Assembly: GCF_025024155.1 (NCBI RefSeq) | Contig: NW_026251720.1 | Coordinates: 124,001 to 188,000, forward strand | Source of the DNA: Gamsiella multidivaricata | Taxonomy: Eukaryota > Mortierellomycota > Mortierellomycetes > Mortierellales > Mortierellaceae | DNA: 64,000 nucleotides | Direction of reading: 5' to 3' | In this document: piece after piece, positions 34,491-46,647 of the stretch | Layout: each line of letters begins with the position of its first letter | Position numbering within the stretch: position 1 is the first letter of the stretch | Notes under the pieces: generated by a model | The model's input: only the letters and a program-made list of their open reading frames with translations | The model's database searches: none | Told to the model about the DNA's origin: nothing | Translations under genes and position numbers: made by a program

Positions 34491-37172
34491 TCAGCAAACA
34501 AGGGACTCCAACATATCCGATCCGTCCGCAATGAAATACGTCTCGACATCACCTTGCCCTCTCTCGAAATCAAACGCCATAACCAACAGCGGCGCAGGGC
34601 TCTCGAACCTCGTATCCTTATCCTCAAAGACCTGTACGACCGATAGATTGCTCAGCGCAATATCAATCTCACTCCATGTTGTCAGGCCCCGGATCCCGTT
34701 CAGGAACGCGCCAAAGAACTGGTTCACAAACTCAAAGTTGTACACAAACTTGTTCTCAATCACCGCTGCCTGCCTCAGCTCCTTGGCTTCTAGAACCTTG
34801 CTCCCAAACGAATAGATTGAAGTCGTGCACTCGATCAGCCGTCGCTCCGTCGAATCAAACAACGACGTGTTCCCAAACACTCCATTCAGATTGAGGTTCA
34901 GATCCAACTTGATCTTGAAGAACAAGAATGTGCACATGGTCTTTTGGTAAAGCTCACACAGCGTCGGGAACTTTTCCTGCGGCATCTGATGGACATTGAT
35001 GCTACCAAACGACCGCTGTCCCAGATCGCTCGACCGTGCTAACGAGTGCATCTGTGAGATCCCAGGACTCAGGTCCGAGATGTACTCTGTAAAGAGTCCA
35101 AATACGCTCGGCCAGAACGGGTACGTGATCTCGGCTGTCAAGTCACTGATACCCGTGTCCTCGCGTGTAAAAAGGTTACTACAGAGGCTTGTGCTAGGAG
35201 CAGTAATCTCAGAGGAACCATCTTCCGACCCAGACGACGTCGATGTCGCAGTTGTTGAGCTGCTCTTCCAGTTCACGTCCGCAGACAGGGACACGGCCGA
35301 GTCGGGCGTCAACTCTGAGTGCTCACAGATCGGGCGGCTTGTTACGTCGCAAGTCAGTTGATTGGAAAAGTGGTTTGATAAGGCCGTTTCGGACATGATG
35401 GACGACATACTTTGCGTATGCCGGTGTTTCTTGGTCGGCGGGCGTCCTTGGGACGGCGTGAGCTGGTGAAGTTGGAATGCAAAGGATGAGATTGAGGCGA
35501 TTGAGTTGCGTCGCTGACTCAAGGGACCGTGGTCCATGGGAAATACCGGTGATGTAGGCGAGGCCTCTAGGCTCTCAAAGGGGGAGAAGCAGCCAGTCGA
35601 GATATCGATCGTCAATTCATCTTCTCCATCTCCGCTATCCATCAGCAGCTTCATGACTGACGGGGGAAAAAAGAAAGAATGTGTATGATTAGATTAACAG
35701 TGGAATAAGATAGAGGATAAGAGATATGGTATTCAACGTACAGGCTGCATCACTCTTCCGGGTGTTCTTGAGGACTTGAATATGGGAAGAGACCTGCTTG
35801 CGCGTCCGGATCTTGTTAGTGCGCTTGAAAATATAGTCCGCAATGAGCTCGTTTCGTCCACATGGCTTTCCATCGACCAGGACCTTGCGACGACCCAGCT
35901 TGGGGATCAGTTCAAGAGCTGTGATGCGCGCATGAAAAAAAAAAAAAAAAAAAAAAAAAAAACCACACCACCGGAATTAATTTTCGGACATTGGGACCAG
36001 TGTGTGAAGCATTCAAGACGTGATTGCGTAAAGGATAAAGGTGTGTATGTACCTTCATAAAAGACCTTCTCAACATCCGCAGGCCATACTTCTTCACGAT
36101 CGTGTTTAGTCAGTTTGTCTTTGGTCAATCTGCGCTTAAAAATCGACTGCGTTCGTTGTGGGCCAGCGGTATTGCTGAGCACATTGGTCGCACAGTGGAT
36201 AGATGAAACTCGAGGATGTTGCTGCTGTAACTGCAGCAATTCAGCGTTTTGTGGACACGGTTGCTGTTGCCGCTGTGCTTGGGGGATCTGTTGGAACAAT
36301 TGCTGTTGCTGTTGAAGTTGGGGTTGTTCACCTGGCGGTAGGAGAGAGGGACTAATTGTCGCAAGGTTGTTCAAAATGGTTGGCATGTGCATAGTGACCA
36401 GGCCAGCGGAGGGGATATGTCCGTGTTGAATCTGAGAGGTTTGTTGCTTCAGAAATCGCTCGAGGCTAGATCTGCGGAGATCAAGCGAACCAGACTTGTG
36501 GTGTTGGTGGTGTGGATGATGGTGGTGTCGGATTAAGGGAGAGGCGAAAGGAGGAGGGGTGTGATGCTGGTGTGTCACTAATGGGGGCTGCTGTGCCTGA
36601 CGGCTCACACTATGGCGCTTAGTGATCCCTGGTGCTTTGGACGAGATCTTTTTCTCTGTCGCTGGCTGTGGTTTGTGGGAAGCAACTCTTATTGACGCAG
36701 CTTCCTGCGTGATCTCTTCGTTAATATCTGTCATCTCCAAGCCCTGAGTAGCAGACGACGCCGGAAGCGGGGTCGACGCTGACAGTAGCGCCGCTGCAAA
36801 GTCCATAGGATTCTGACAGTCTGGTTCTGGCTTGATCGGTTCTTGTTGAAATACTGACTTTGATAAAGAGGCAGGGGTTTCTGCGTCTTTGGTTGGGCTG
36901 AGTGTATTGGCAGGACTAAGAAGGGCCCTGATTAGCTGCTGGTCGAAAGGGTCCTGGCCGCAACTCATAAGATCCATTGACGAGGGCATTATTTGTGAGG
37001 GGGAAGGTGTGTTCAATAGATCTTTGTCGGAGCTGACAATTCCCAGGGGAGACCCGCTTAGCTGCGAGGGTGCCGGAGTCATTATGGAGATGTTAAATGG
37101 GTGCTGGTCAAAAGGATGGACTGCAACGCTGTCGATCTCTCCATAGATTGCCGCAAACATGTCGCTAGACAT
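34491..37172 (-). CDS. TEA/ATTS-domain transcription factor (TEAD/AbaA/Tec1 family)
   Basis: DNA-binding regulator; relatives control conidiation (AbaA), filamentation (Tec1) or, with YAP, growth in animals (TEAD). Exons 36053..37172, 35742..35918 and 34491..35656 give 820 residues. The TEA domain (about 360-432) is unmistakable: [55 protein letters not shown]. The N-terminal half is disordered with Gln-rich and His-rich runs ([21 protein letters not shown]). Residues about 613-815 resemble the animal TEAD co-activator-binding fold: [54 protein letters not shown] and [14 protein letters not shown]. The first intron contains a 28-nt T run on the sense strand. The ATG at 37172 is the first in the frame. 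Confidence 0.92.
35935..35962. repeat. 28-nt poly(A)/(T) run in TEAD intron 1
   Basis: Uninterrupted run of 28 A on plus (T on the gene's sense strand), 17 nt from the splice acceptor; probably acts as the polypyrimidine tract. Its length is liable to sequencing or assembly error. Confidence 0.9.
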
Positions 37173-39725
37173 TGAATAGGTCTGTGAGTGTTTGTTGAAA
37201 GTATAAAAGAAAAAGAAAAGAAAAGAGAGCAGGGTGGAGAGTGAAGCGAAAGGATGAGCAGGAGAGGATGCTTGATCAAGGAGACAGCTGGGGCAGAAAG
37301 GTAAGGTAAGGAGAAAAGAAGGTGAGGAAGGAAAGAAGCGGGTTCCTCGCCTCGTTCACAATCTATAAAAGACGCGGTAAACGGCGTAATGCAAGAGACG
37401 CGACGTAAGCTAGATACAAAAGAGCCGAGTGGATGATTGCCCTGCCTGTTTGTGATTCTATCCGCCAACCTGTCCAGATTAAATGAGGGGTGTGAGGGCG
37501 TAGAAGGGTAGGAGCAGGAGCAGATGAACAGGAAGACAAAGAAGAGGGGATAGGTGGAAAAGAACCCGCTTTTGAATGAGTGGTTGAGCCGCACAGTACA
37601 GGCCGGATAAGAAAAGCACTCCCTCTCTCCCTCCTGGGATTTGTCTAGCGTGCTGCTGCTTCTGCTGCTGTTCAGCTCTTCTAAAAAATAGATATAAGTA
37701 ATAGCATGTCATCTATCCTCCTTCTTACTGGTATAATATTGACGCCTGGATGTTATTATGAAAAGGGGCGAACCGATCGATTATAGGGAGTATGTGTGTA
37801 GCGAAAAGGCCCGAACCAGGGCTTTGAAGCCATATGCAGCGGATGACGAGCAGAGGATCTTTCCTCCCCCTCCTCTTCCAGGTGACGACAACGATGATGC
37901 TTGCGAGAGGACTTTGAGGAGGATCAGGGTGCTGATGATGAGGAGTGTGTGGTCTGTTTTATCCAAGCGGAAAAGCTGGACCCGCCCACCTGCAAGGGCC
38001 AACAAAAAGGGAGAACACCACCACTGCCACCCACCATCTACCACCCACCATTTGCACCTTCCCTACACATATGGTTGCTTACTATTATGAAGCATAAAGC
38101 GTACCAAGTAGGTTTAAAAAAAAAAAAAGAGGGGGATGCAGCAGGAGAGAGAAGGGTTGTGGGCCAGGAGACAACGCCTATTACAAGTAGCATTAGCGCT
38201 TTATTCCGCTTTTTGCAGTGGTGCACATAATGAAGGGAACAGCATAAAAATGGCCAAAGGGGTGAAAAGAAGCAGCAGAGTCAGAGTGCAAGGGAGAGAG
38301 GGATGGTATACGCTCGCCTATTCGCTTCCTTATTCATTTCTCCTTATTCACTCGTCCATTGCTCCTTCTACATTATCTGGCTACGTTGTGGCGCCTCACC
38401 TCGAGGTCAGCTTTCTATCCTCACTTTGAAACACGCGCGTACATCCAGCTATACAGATGCCTCATAAGAATAAGGGTGTGTTTGCACTGTATCACCGAGG
38501 TAGTCGTACGAAGGTAAATTGCGGTGCCCCGATCTGCTTACTACCACAGCCATTGAGAGCGTTCTTTTTGGAAAGAAGTAATGGCCCTGCGTAAAACGCG
38601 CCTATTTTACTGCCCAGGAGGGGATTGAAGAAGATGGGCTGTAAGACGAAGAAAGACGGGTGATTAGCCACGCTTACAGTGCACAATCGCCAATAAACCC
38701 ACAGAACCTTTGTTCCGCAACCCACGTTCACGTTCTCTCTCTCACTCCCTCGCCACATCGGAGGAAGGGAACAGCATCTTCAACAGCTGTTGTTTTTATT
38801 CTAAATCCGATAGTAACGGGGGATAGCGCAAGGCTAGGGAGGCAGGTGTAGGTTAGAGAGGGTACGGATAACAAGGAGAGTCTAGTCGTAATGCTCCAAA
38901 ACTTTCTTTTAGGAAAGAAAAAAGAAGAAAAGAAGGGAGTGTGTGAAGGAAAGCAAGGCTCTAAGACCACTCCTTTTCTACGTGGATGGTGGTGTGGTTC
39001 AAATCCTTTACCATCTCGTATATGCTTCGATCTCGGAATGCATTGGAATTCTCGCGAAAAATAAAGAAAGGGAGAGAGCATCCATTTTTCTTTGTCCCCC
39101 TCCGAGATGGAGTATGGTCTGTCAGTTCGTGCATCGGCCCATGCGCTGACAATATACTGTACGTTCTTGAACGTCTAAAAAAAAAAAAAAAAAAAAACTG
39201 CCATCCTTGTCCATTGCGACAATTCATATTTCAATCCGCCCGTCGCTCTTGAGATGTAAGACGTATCATTCATTTAGGATATGTTCTTTTTTCTTTTACC
39301 AACCAGAAATGAAGCGCGTCTTGTTCCTAAAGCCAACGGTCCGCATGAAATGTAAAGGTATTGTGCTACTCTTGATTGACATCGAAACTGAATACCACCC
39401 TCGATCTTGTCTTATTGCACCCTCTGCCGTTGATGACTCGTTGTTGGTATGTCCTCGAGGAGGAGGGGGGATCCTAGGCCCTTATTCCAACCCTAAAGAA
39501 TGCCAAAGAAATGGAGGGGTAGAAACGGTGCCATGAAAGAAGAGATGCTGTAATGCCATTTATTTGCGTGATAAAAAAAATAATTTGCAATTTCGTAATA
39601 GATGTATGGGCGTTCTGTAATGCGTCAGAGAGGAATGACACGAAAAATTCATTCGAGCCCTATCTTCCCTTCACTTCTCCTCATTAAAACCCATCCGCAT
39701 TCAGCGCTGGGAAAATATTGATGGC
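37173..39725. promoter_or_regulatory. long intergenic region upstream of TEAD-like gene
   Basis: 2.55 kb, the largest gene-free stretch in the window, between the TEAD start and the SEC62 stop. It is pyrimidine-rich on the TEAD sense strand near 37200-37340 and 37480-37640, which suggests a long leader. A 19-nt A run lies at 39179-39197. All open frames here are short and overlap on both strands without conserved features, so I call none. A large regulatory region would fit a developmental regulator; this is inference. Confidence 0.45.
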
Positions 39726-40653
39726 CTACTCCTCATCGACTGCATCCTCGACCATTGGTCTGCGCTTAGTGATTTTTTCTGCCGTCTCCTCGCTGATGAC
39801 CTGTGTCTGGACCACCTCCTGAGCCTCTTCGCCAGTGATTTGTTGGTTTTCACCCTTGGCCTGCCTTGGTTCCTCAGATTCATGCCAGCCCCATAGAGGG
39901 ATGAACGAGTCCACAAAGCCAACGTCCTCGAACAGGTTGGGGAAGATCCAGATGCCAGGCTTGAGTACCGCCCAGGTAATCATGAACAAGATCAATCGCA
40001 CAATCGCCATGGCGAAGAACAGACCCAACAGAATTAACACACCGATAGACAGATACCAGACACCAAGGCGCAGAGGTACTGGCCAAAGTGGGAACATGAC
40101 TCCGGCAAGAACGATCAGCAGCAAGCCTCCTGCCATTAAATGTGTCCGAAGCTGGGAGCCCTCGTACCGCCAGACAAAGACACTGTCCTCACTAAAGGAC
40201 TGGTATTGGACCAACTGCAGCATGTTCCTGGGCATATCAGGGTCGGAGGGGCGCTCGACTTTGAGGAAGAACTGGTGTGGGATCATAGATCCAAGAAGTT
40301 GTGCTGCCGATTCCCTTGTCAACTCGCCCAATTCCTTGCCTACTGCGGTTTGACGGAACTCTGACTTGAGCAGGGCGTTGACAGCACCCTTTCCTGTGGG
40401 GGAAAAAGAGATTGAGAGATAAAAGGTGCATGGGTGTTAGAACTCCAAAGGTGATCCGGGCAACCGAAACATGAAGAAAGATATGGGATGAATAAAACGC
40501 AGCTCTCTGTGAGATGTATATACCTCTGAAATAGGTCACTCGCGACTCGTTGAAAACGCCATCCCTCTTCTTAAGACCAGACTGTGGGCTAAGGAGGTAG
40601 TCGGCGACCTGGCAGAGGTTCTTTGGGCGCTCGGGGGGTCCGTTGGCTTCCAT
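39726..40653 (-). CDS. SEC62: Sec62 subunit of the ER translocon
   Basis: Membrane component of the Sec62/63 complex for post-translational protein import into the ER. Exons 40524..40653 and 39726..40393 give 265 residues. The N-terminal cytosolic domain has the family motifs ICRVAD-like LCQVADYLLSPQSGLKKR, RVTYFRGKGAVNALL and QLLGSMIPHQFFLKVER. Two membrane segments follow (LMAGGLLLIVLAGVMFPLW and a long LGVWYLSIGVLILLGLFF region). The C-terminus is charged (EETAEKITKRRPMVEDAVDE). Length is close to yeast Sec62 (about 280). The upstream flank holds a GGTGTC hexamer repeat (40743-40771). Confidence 0.93.
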
Positions 40654-41041
40654 GGTGTACGATGGTGATGTTGCTCCGATTGATGAGTTGCTGTGCTGAG
40701 TGTTGCGATCCTGTGTATAGTCTCCGCTGCAAGAGTGTCTATGTCGGTGTCGGTGTCGGTGTCGGTGTCGGGAGGAGAGGGGTGGATGAGAATGAAGATG
40801 AGGATGGAGAGATGATGAAGAGCAGCGCGTGCTTGTTGCCTCCCCCTTGTGCGGCGATCAGGATCTCCCCAGGAGCCTGCAGTTAGAGGGAGCCAATCAG
40901 AGTGCGCCATTCCATCTCCCTTTTTTGGACGCACTCTTATGGTGTCATGGTGTCTGAAACAAATCGCGCGAATGGTGGATAGAAACCTTTTCTACATTAG
41001 CATGGTTAGCATAGTTACTCTATGAGACGTTTATTTGTCGC
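40654..41041. promoter_or_regulatory. SEC62 upstream region with GGTGTC repeat
   Basis: 388 bp between the PPR gene stop and the SEC62 start. Contains about five copies of GGTGTC (40743-40771) that read GACACC on the SEC62 sense strand. No gene seen. Confidence 0.5.
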
Positions 41042-43077
41042 CTAGTAGACCTCACGCGAAAACGACTTCGAGGGCCGGAATGCAGCTTCAAATCCACCGC
41101 GCTCTTTGCTGCGGCCGTCGCGGTGGCCTCGGCGATTGGCGCCGTTTCCACTGTTCCTCTGTCCCCGGTATCCGTCGCTTCCCTCGTCCTTCCCGAGTTC
41201 GCGCCAACTCGACCCTGGCTCCTCTTCTTTGGTCGAGCTTACCGAAGGAGGGCGCTGCACTCTCCTATTCCTGCTAGCCTCCTTATCCTCCGTCTCCCTT
41301 TTTGCCTTCTCTTCATCGTACCTGGCCAGGGTTTGAACAAGGCGTGTGTGAAGATCCCTGGCAGTCTGCAGCTCCTTCTCGAGCTCTTCCTCGCCTAATT
41401 GCCATCGCTCGTCTCGATCTGTGCTTGACGTTGTCGCCTTGTTCGAATTGGTTGCCTTCAGTGCGCCAGTGTAGATCTTGACTGCCAATTCCGCCACATC
41501 TGCATTCGCCCGAGGATACCGAGTATTCCGTACAACATTGGTCCAGCGCGTCTCCTGAAGGATCTGTACTGCCTCAGGAATGTGCTTAGTCTTGACAGCG
41601 CACTTCAAAGTCGAAGCTAACGTCCAGGCATCCTGGTGATCAACAAGAGGATTCACTGGCCGGCGATAATTTGTGTCTATGCTCTTATTCTGTCTAATCT
41701 GATTCCTCATTTCCGTGTACATCTCTAGCGTCTTGTCCCAGCTCCTGATCTTAAGTGCTGCGTCGAGGCCTTGCTTGAAGGTTGCTGGGGTGTGCTGAAG
41801 GCCGAATATGTTGATTTCGTCCCACTTTTGTATTGCCTTTTTGTATTCCTTCGTACTGATATGGAGATGCATCAATGAGGCCAGAAGCTGAGAATCGGGT
41901 CTGAAGTCAGGGTAGTTCGTGCGGATGAGCTCCATGATGTCTTCTGCCTTGCGATACTCCTTGAGTTTCGCGCTGATGGAAACAAGTAGTTCAACTGTCC
42001 TAGGCTGAATGGTGTCCCCTCTCAAGATAGTTCCAAGGCCGAGTGCTTTTCCAGGCGAGATGGTACGGTCCGTAGCAGATGTCCGATCCGATCCCGCCGA
42101 TCCAGATGATGTGAGACTCAGACCATACAATGATTCCACAAGGCGATACCCTCTCTTGATAAACGACGAGCTCCTGGCTTGTCTGCAGGCCAACAGGACG
42201 GCGTCCACCAAAGCCTGGTCTATCTCGATTTCATCCGGACGTCTTGTCTTGGCTTCCAAACAATCCTCCCAGATCTTCCATGCCATCTCAAAGCCCTTGT
42301 CGCCACCCATGCGCGCAAACGAATTGATGAGGATGCTGAATGTAACGACATCAGGAGCGCTGGGTCCTGATTTGGGCATACCTTCATAGACTTCCTGCAG
42401 AGATTCATAATCCGGTTTGTATGCGCAGACCTTGAGTAGCGCATTGGTATGGGTTGCCGTCGGAAGTGTGTCTTCGCTGTCCTGCATCTGTTGATAGAGG
42501 GCTTTTGCTCTAGAGACACTGTTAGGAGACGACGTGTTGATGGCAAGCGCATTGAGCAGAATGGTATATGTCCGATCGCTAGGCTCAAACCCTCTCTTCT
42601 TCATCTACAGGAGACAAAGAATAATAAAAATGAGTGCTCTGAATCTTTGATCCTGTTATTGAACATCTCTCTCACTGGTTTCACTACACTTACATCGCTC
42701 AGAAGCTGCCAAGACTGATTGGTTTTCCCCAGCTTAGAAGACTCTTGGATAAGGTGATTCCATACGATTTCATTCTGGCGGCTCTTTGGGGCCTCGAGGA
42801 CGAGGGTGATGGCATCATCCAACTTGCCATTCTTTGCGAACTTTACGACCTTTTCCGAAAGCAGATACGGATCCTTGGGTATGGTGATCTTTTTACTGAG
42901 AGACTTCTTTTCGAGAGAGTATGATGCTGGCGAGCTGGTTGAGAAGGCATTCGTGGCCCATGTTCTGTTCCTGAAAGGCAGCGTGGACGAAAGTGGCCTG
43001 CAATGTCCTGAACCAAGGATTGTCCTCGATAGGCTGCTCCGAGCAGATAGCCCAGGGATCCTGAGTAGAGTCGACAT
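41042..43077 (-). CDS. mitochondrial pentatricopeptide-repeat protein
   Basis: Predicted mitochondrial RNA-binding helical-repeat protein; the specific transcript target cannot be told. Exons 42694..43077 and 41042..42604 give 648 residues. The N-terminus (STLLRIPGLSARSSLSRTIL, then FSTSSPASYS) fits a mitochondrial presequence. PPR-like repeats are seen at DRTYTILLNALAINTSS, DVVTFSILINSFARMGG, LLASLMHLHISTKEYKKAIQ and ATFKQGLDAALKIRSWDKTL, among others. The C-terminal 100 residues are charged, Arg/Glu-rich and probably disordered. Start codons of this gene and ATM1 are divergent and 407 bp apart. Confidence 0.8.
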
Positions 43078-43484
43078 GGATTGTAACGAAAGTGTGCTAG
43101 TGTTCCTCTTGCGTCCTCTTCTGTGCTTGCTTCTTGTTTCCTTGAATAGTAGATCGTTGTATCGAGGAGGTGAGGATCGGTGCGGTATTTTTTTGGGGGG
43201 GGGGGATGTTTACGCTGCAGGACAATGAGCAGTGTGACTGCAGGAATTTGTTCATTCAGTTGCCATATACGAACTGGGGTGCTGTGACATCAGTTGTGTA
43301 AATTGGGCGTTTGTGCCGTTGCGTCGGATCCATTCGCTATCTTCGGCCCAGTTCGCTTCCTTCCCGTCGAACCCTCCTTCACCTCCCTACCCTCGCCCCC
43401 TTATCTCTCACTCTCTTCCCTGACAGGACCCCTCCGATCGCTCAGGGATCGTCTTCCTGTCGCATCACTGCTCATTCCTTGCTC
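43078..43484. promoter_or_regulatory. divergent promoter region of PPR gene and ATM1
   Basis: 407 bp between two outward-facing genes, both for mitochondrial proteins. Contains a 13-nt G run (about 43192-43205) after a T run, and CT-rich sequence toward ATM1. No factor site is assigned. Confidence 0.5.
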
Positions 43485-46279
43485 ATGATCCTTCAGGGCC
43501 CATGCGCACGCGCCAGTCGCGCGCCGCTGCGGAAGCTGGTCTCGGCCCTGGCGTCCACGTCCACGGCCCCAATCAGGAACGCCACCGTATCAATGGTGCG
43601 TGAGATCCATTGCCGCCAATCTTCGTCGCTACTAAGCGCACCAGTCGCCGGTGAACTTAGCAACCTTTCCCTATTTCAATCGGCCTCGATCCGCTTCCAT
43701 CGCATGCAGCAGGTACATCTTGTTTCACCTGGTTTTGTCGCCGTGCTCTTGGATCATACTTCAGGCAATTAGCAGTGAAAGCAGTATCTGAATGCGGTGT
43801 GACCAATATGATAGACCGGGCGACCATCTGCGTGCGGGAACTCCCTTGTCAGCAACCATACACAAAGACGATCGTTCACTCGACCCTCTGCACCACGGCT
43901 TCGTAATAACCAAGAACCTACACCTCCCAATGCTGGTAAAGGTGGCGTTGAATCAGGACCAAATGTGGGAATGGGGACTGTTGGAATCAACTCTTCTAAA
44001 AACCTGCTTGCACAAGGACAGCAGTTAGCGACATCGAGCGTTTCGGCGACTGCAGCAAAGGCCGCAGAGAAGTCCAATGCGGAACAGAACCGTTTGGACT
44101 GGAAGATTTTCAAGGACTTGTCGAGTTACATTTGGCCAAAGGATGACCGTGGAGTTAAGATCCGAGTTGTGACCGCGCTGGGATTGCTGGTTATGGGCAA
44201 GATCTTGAACGTCCAGGTGCCATTCTTTTTCAAGGAAATCATTGATAACCTGAATGTGGAATTTCCTGTCGAATCCACAGTCCTCAGCGTTGTTGGCGCC
44301 GTTATTCTTGGTTGTAAGTAGCGTTGTGTCATGGACGGATTGTTGCAATTGCTTGATGAGGTCCTAACCTTTGTTTTTTCTCGCAATTGTTGCAATAATC
44401 AGATGGGTTGGCTCGCGCTGGATCCTCAATCTTTGGCGAACTCCGTAATGCTGTCTTTGCTGCTGTGGCCCAGAAGGCTATCCGACGAGTATCTGCTAAC
44501 GTCTTTGAACACCTGCACCGCCTCGATATGTCTTTCCATTTGACAAAGCAAACCGGAGGTCTCAGTCGCGCCATTGACCGAGGAACCAAGTATGTGCATC
44601 GTGATCAAATCCATCTCCTGTTATGCACTTTGCTTATCATTAAATACTAACGTACAGCTACTATCACCTATATATATCGCACTGCGGATGTAACCGCATT
44701 ACAGAGGCATCAGCTTCCTGCTTTCATCAATGGTCTTTCATCTGCTGCCAACTGCGCTCGAGATCACTATGGTCTGCAGTATTCTGACATACCAATTCGG
44801 CCCATCCTATGCTGCTGTCACGGCTGCCACGATGGCAGCTTATGCCTGGTTTACCGTTCAAACTACTGCTTGGAGAACAAAGTTCAGGAAGCAGGCCAAT
44901 GCTGCTGATAACCAGGCTGCTACTATCGCTGTGGATTCCCTGATCAACTTTGAATCTGTCAAGGTACTGCAAGGGAAAATTAATTATACAGATGTTAATT
45001 TCTTTATTGCCGGCCTGAAGACGATCTTTACTCATACGAAGTTACCGATTGTTTGTGCATAACAGTACTTCAACAATGAAAAGTTCGAGCTGAAACAGTA
45101 TGACGAGGCGCTCGCCAAGTACGAAAAGTCGTCCCTGAAGATCGCGTCCAGTCTTGCTGCCCTGAACGCTGGTCAGAACATCATCTTCTCGACCAGCTTG
45201 ACTGCCATGATGTATCTCGCCGCCCAAGGAGTCCTCGCTGGAACGATGACTGTCGGAGATGTGGTGATGATCAACCAACTTGTCTTCCAATTGTCCTTGC
45301 CACTTAACTTTTTGGGGTCTGTTTACCGCGAGCTCCGCCAGGCTCTGATCGACATGGAGACCATGTTCAATCTTCAGAGCGTTAATGTCAAGGTCCAAGA
45401 GAAGCCTAATGCACCAGCACTTCAGTTGGCCGCCAAGGGTGGTGAGCTGCGGTTCGAGAACATTGTCTTTGGCTACCATCCAGATCGACCTATCTTGAAG
45501 GACATCAGTTTTGTGGTACCCGCAGGAAAGAAGGTCGCCATTGTGGGTCCTTCTGGATGCGGAAAATCGACGCTCCTCCGTCTCCTCTTCCGATTCTATG
45601 ACCCCCAGAATGGAGGCGTTTACATCGACAACCAAAACATTCGCGATGTGACATTGGACAGCTTGCGGTCGCAGATCGGTGTCGTTCCTCAGGAGACGGC
45701 TCTGTTCAACACGACGATCAAGCGTAATATCCAGTACGGCCGTGTCACTGCATCGGACGAGGAGGTGTTCCAGGCGGCCAAGCGGGCCAAGATTCACGAC
45801 GCGATTATGAAGCTACCAGATCAATACGAGACCAAGGTCGGAGAGCGCGGCTTGATGCTCTCGGGAGGAGAGAAGCAGCGCGTGGCGTTATCGAGAGCTA
45901 TCCTGAAGAACACACCCATCTGGTTCTTCGACGAGGCGACTTCAGCACTGGATACCCATACGGAACAAAGTTTGCTGGCCAACATTCGCTCGGTGTTGCA
46001 TGATAAGGGCGGCACTAGCATGTTTGTCGCGCATCGACTGAGGACCATCGCTGACGCAGGTAACATATCGCTCTGTACTGCAGTCTACCGTTTACGCCGG
46101 CCACTGCTCATTAATGATATTAACATGAGTATTTGCTTCTCTTCGTGGATTGACTAGATGAAATCATTGTGCTGAAGGAAGGTCAGATCGCGGAGCGCGG
46201 TCGTCACGAAGAGCTGCTTAAGAAGGGTGGAGTCTACCGCCAAATGTGGGATAACCAGGAGGGCGAAGCCATTTTCTAA
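43485..46279 (+). CDS. ATM1: mitochondrial ABC transporter Atm1 (ABCB7)
   Basis: Half-size ABC exporter of the mitochondrial inner membrane that exports a glutathione-linked sulfur species for cytosolic Fe-S cluster assembly. Exons 43485..43712, 43815..44313, 44403..44589, 44705..44963, 45066..46059 and 46158..46279 give 762 residues. An Arg/Ser-rich N-terminus serves as presequence. Membrane domain signatures are [59 protein letters not shown] and [17 protein letters not shown]. The nucleotide-binding domain has Walker [10 protein letters not shown] (about 552), Q-loop [10 protein letters not shown], signature [14 protein letters not shown] (about 655), Walker [12 protein letters not shown] (about 677) and the H-loop VAHRLRTI (about 713). 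All catalytic motifs are intact. Confidence 0.95.
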
Positions 46280-46647
46280 GGCCTCTTTCTTCTCCTTCTC
46301 CTTCTTATTATGGTTTCTCTTTCTCTTTCTTTTTCTTTTTTTCTTATGTTTGCAATGGATAAAAGTATTATATTCAAGACGATAGATTAGACGATGCGCT
46401 TTAATGGTGTTTATTTTTTGTCATTTCAGCTGCGCCCAAGTGCTCGTTTGAATCGAGGAAGTTGTCTTTCCAAACAGATATGTTTTGTTACATGTAGTGT
46501 ACAGATGGGTGATAGGTATGCCGTGGGGTTGTAACCAAAAACTGTTTGTAAACGCTCACAAAAGTCGCAAAGGTGTCGGGTTCCGGTGCAGAATCGACCT
46601 TGGCGGGACTTGATGTCGTGCTTCCGGTTGGCAGTAAACGGGAGATA
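46280..46647. other. convergent 3' flanks
   Basis: Tail-to-tail gap between ATM1 and the WD40 gene. Begins with CT-rich sequence (ATM1 3' UTR). The minus-strand frame continuing to 46488 overlaps the end of the WD40 gene and shows no conserved feature. Confidence 0.4.

Noticed and set aside
37173..39725. Several 60-110-codon frames on both strands upstream of the TEAD-like gene
   Set aside because: All short, overlapping and of low-complexity composition; none shows a domain, signal peptide or consistent splice pattern.
45042..45797. 251-codon minus-strand frame opposite ATM1
   Set aside because: Antisense of the highly conserved ABC transporter exon; no homology of its own.
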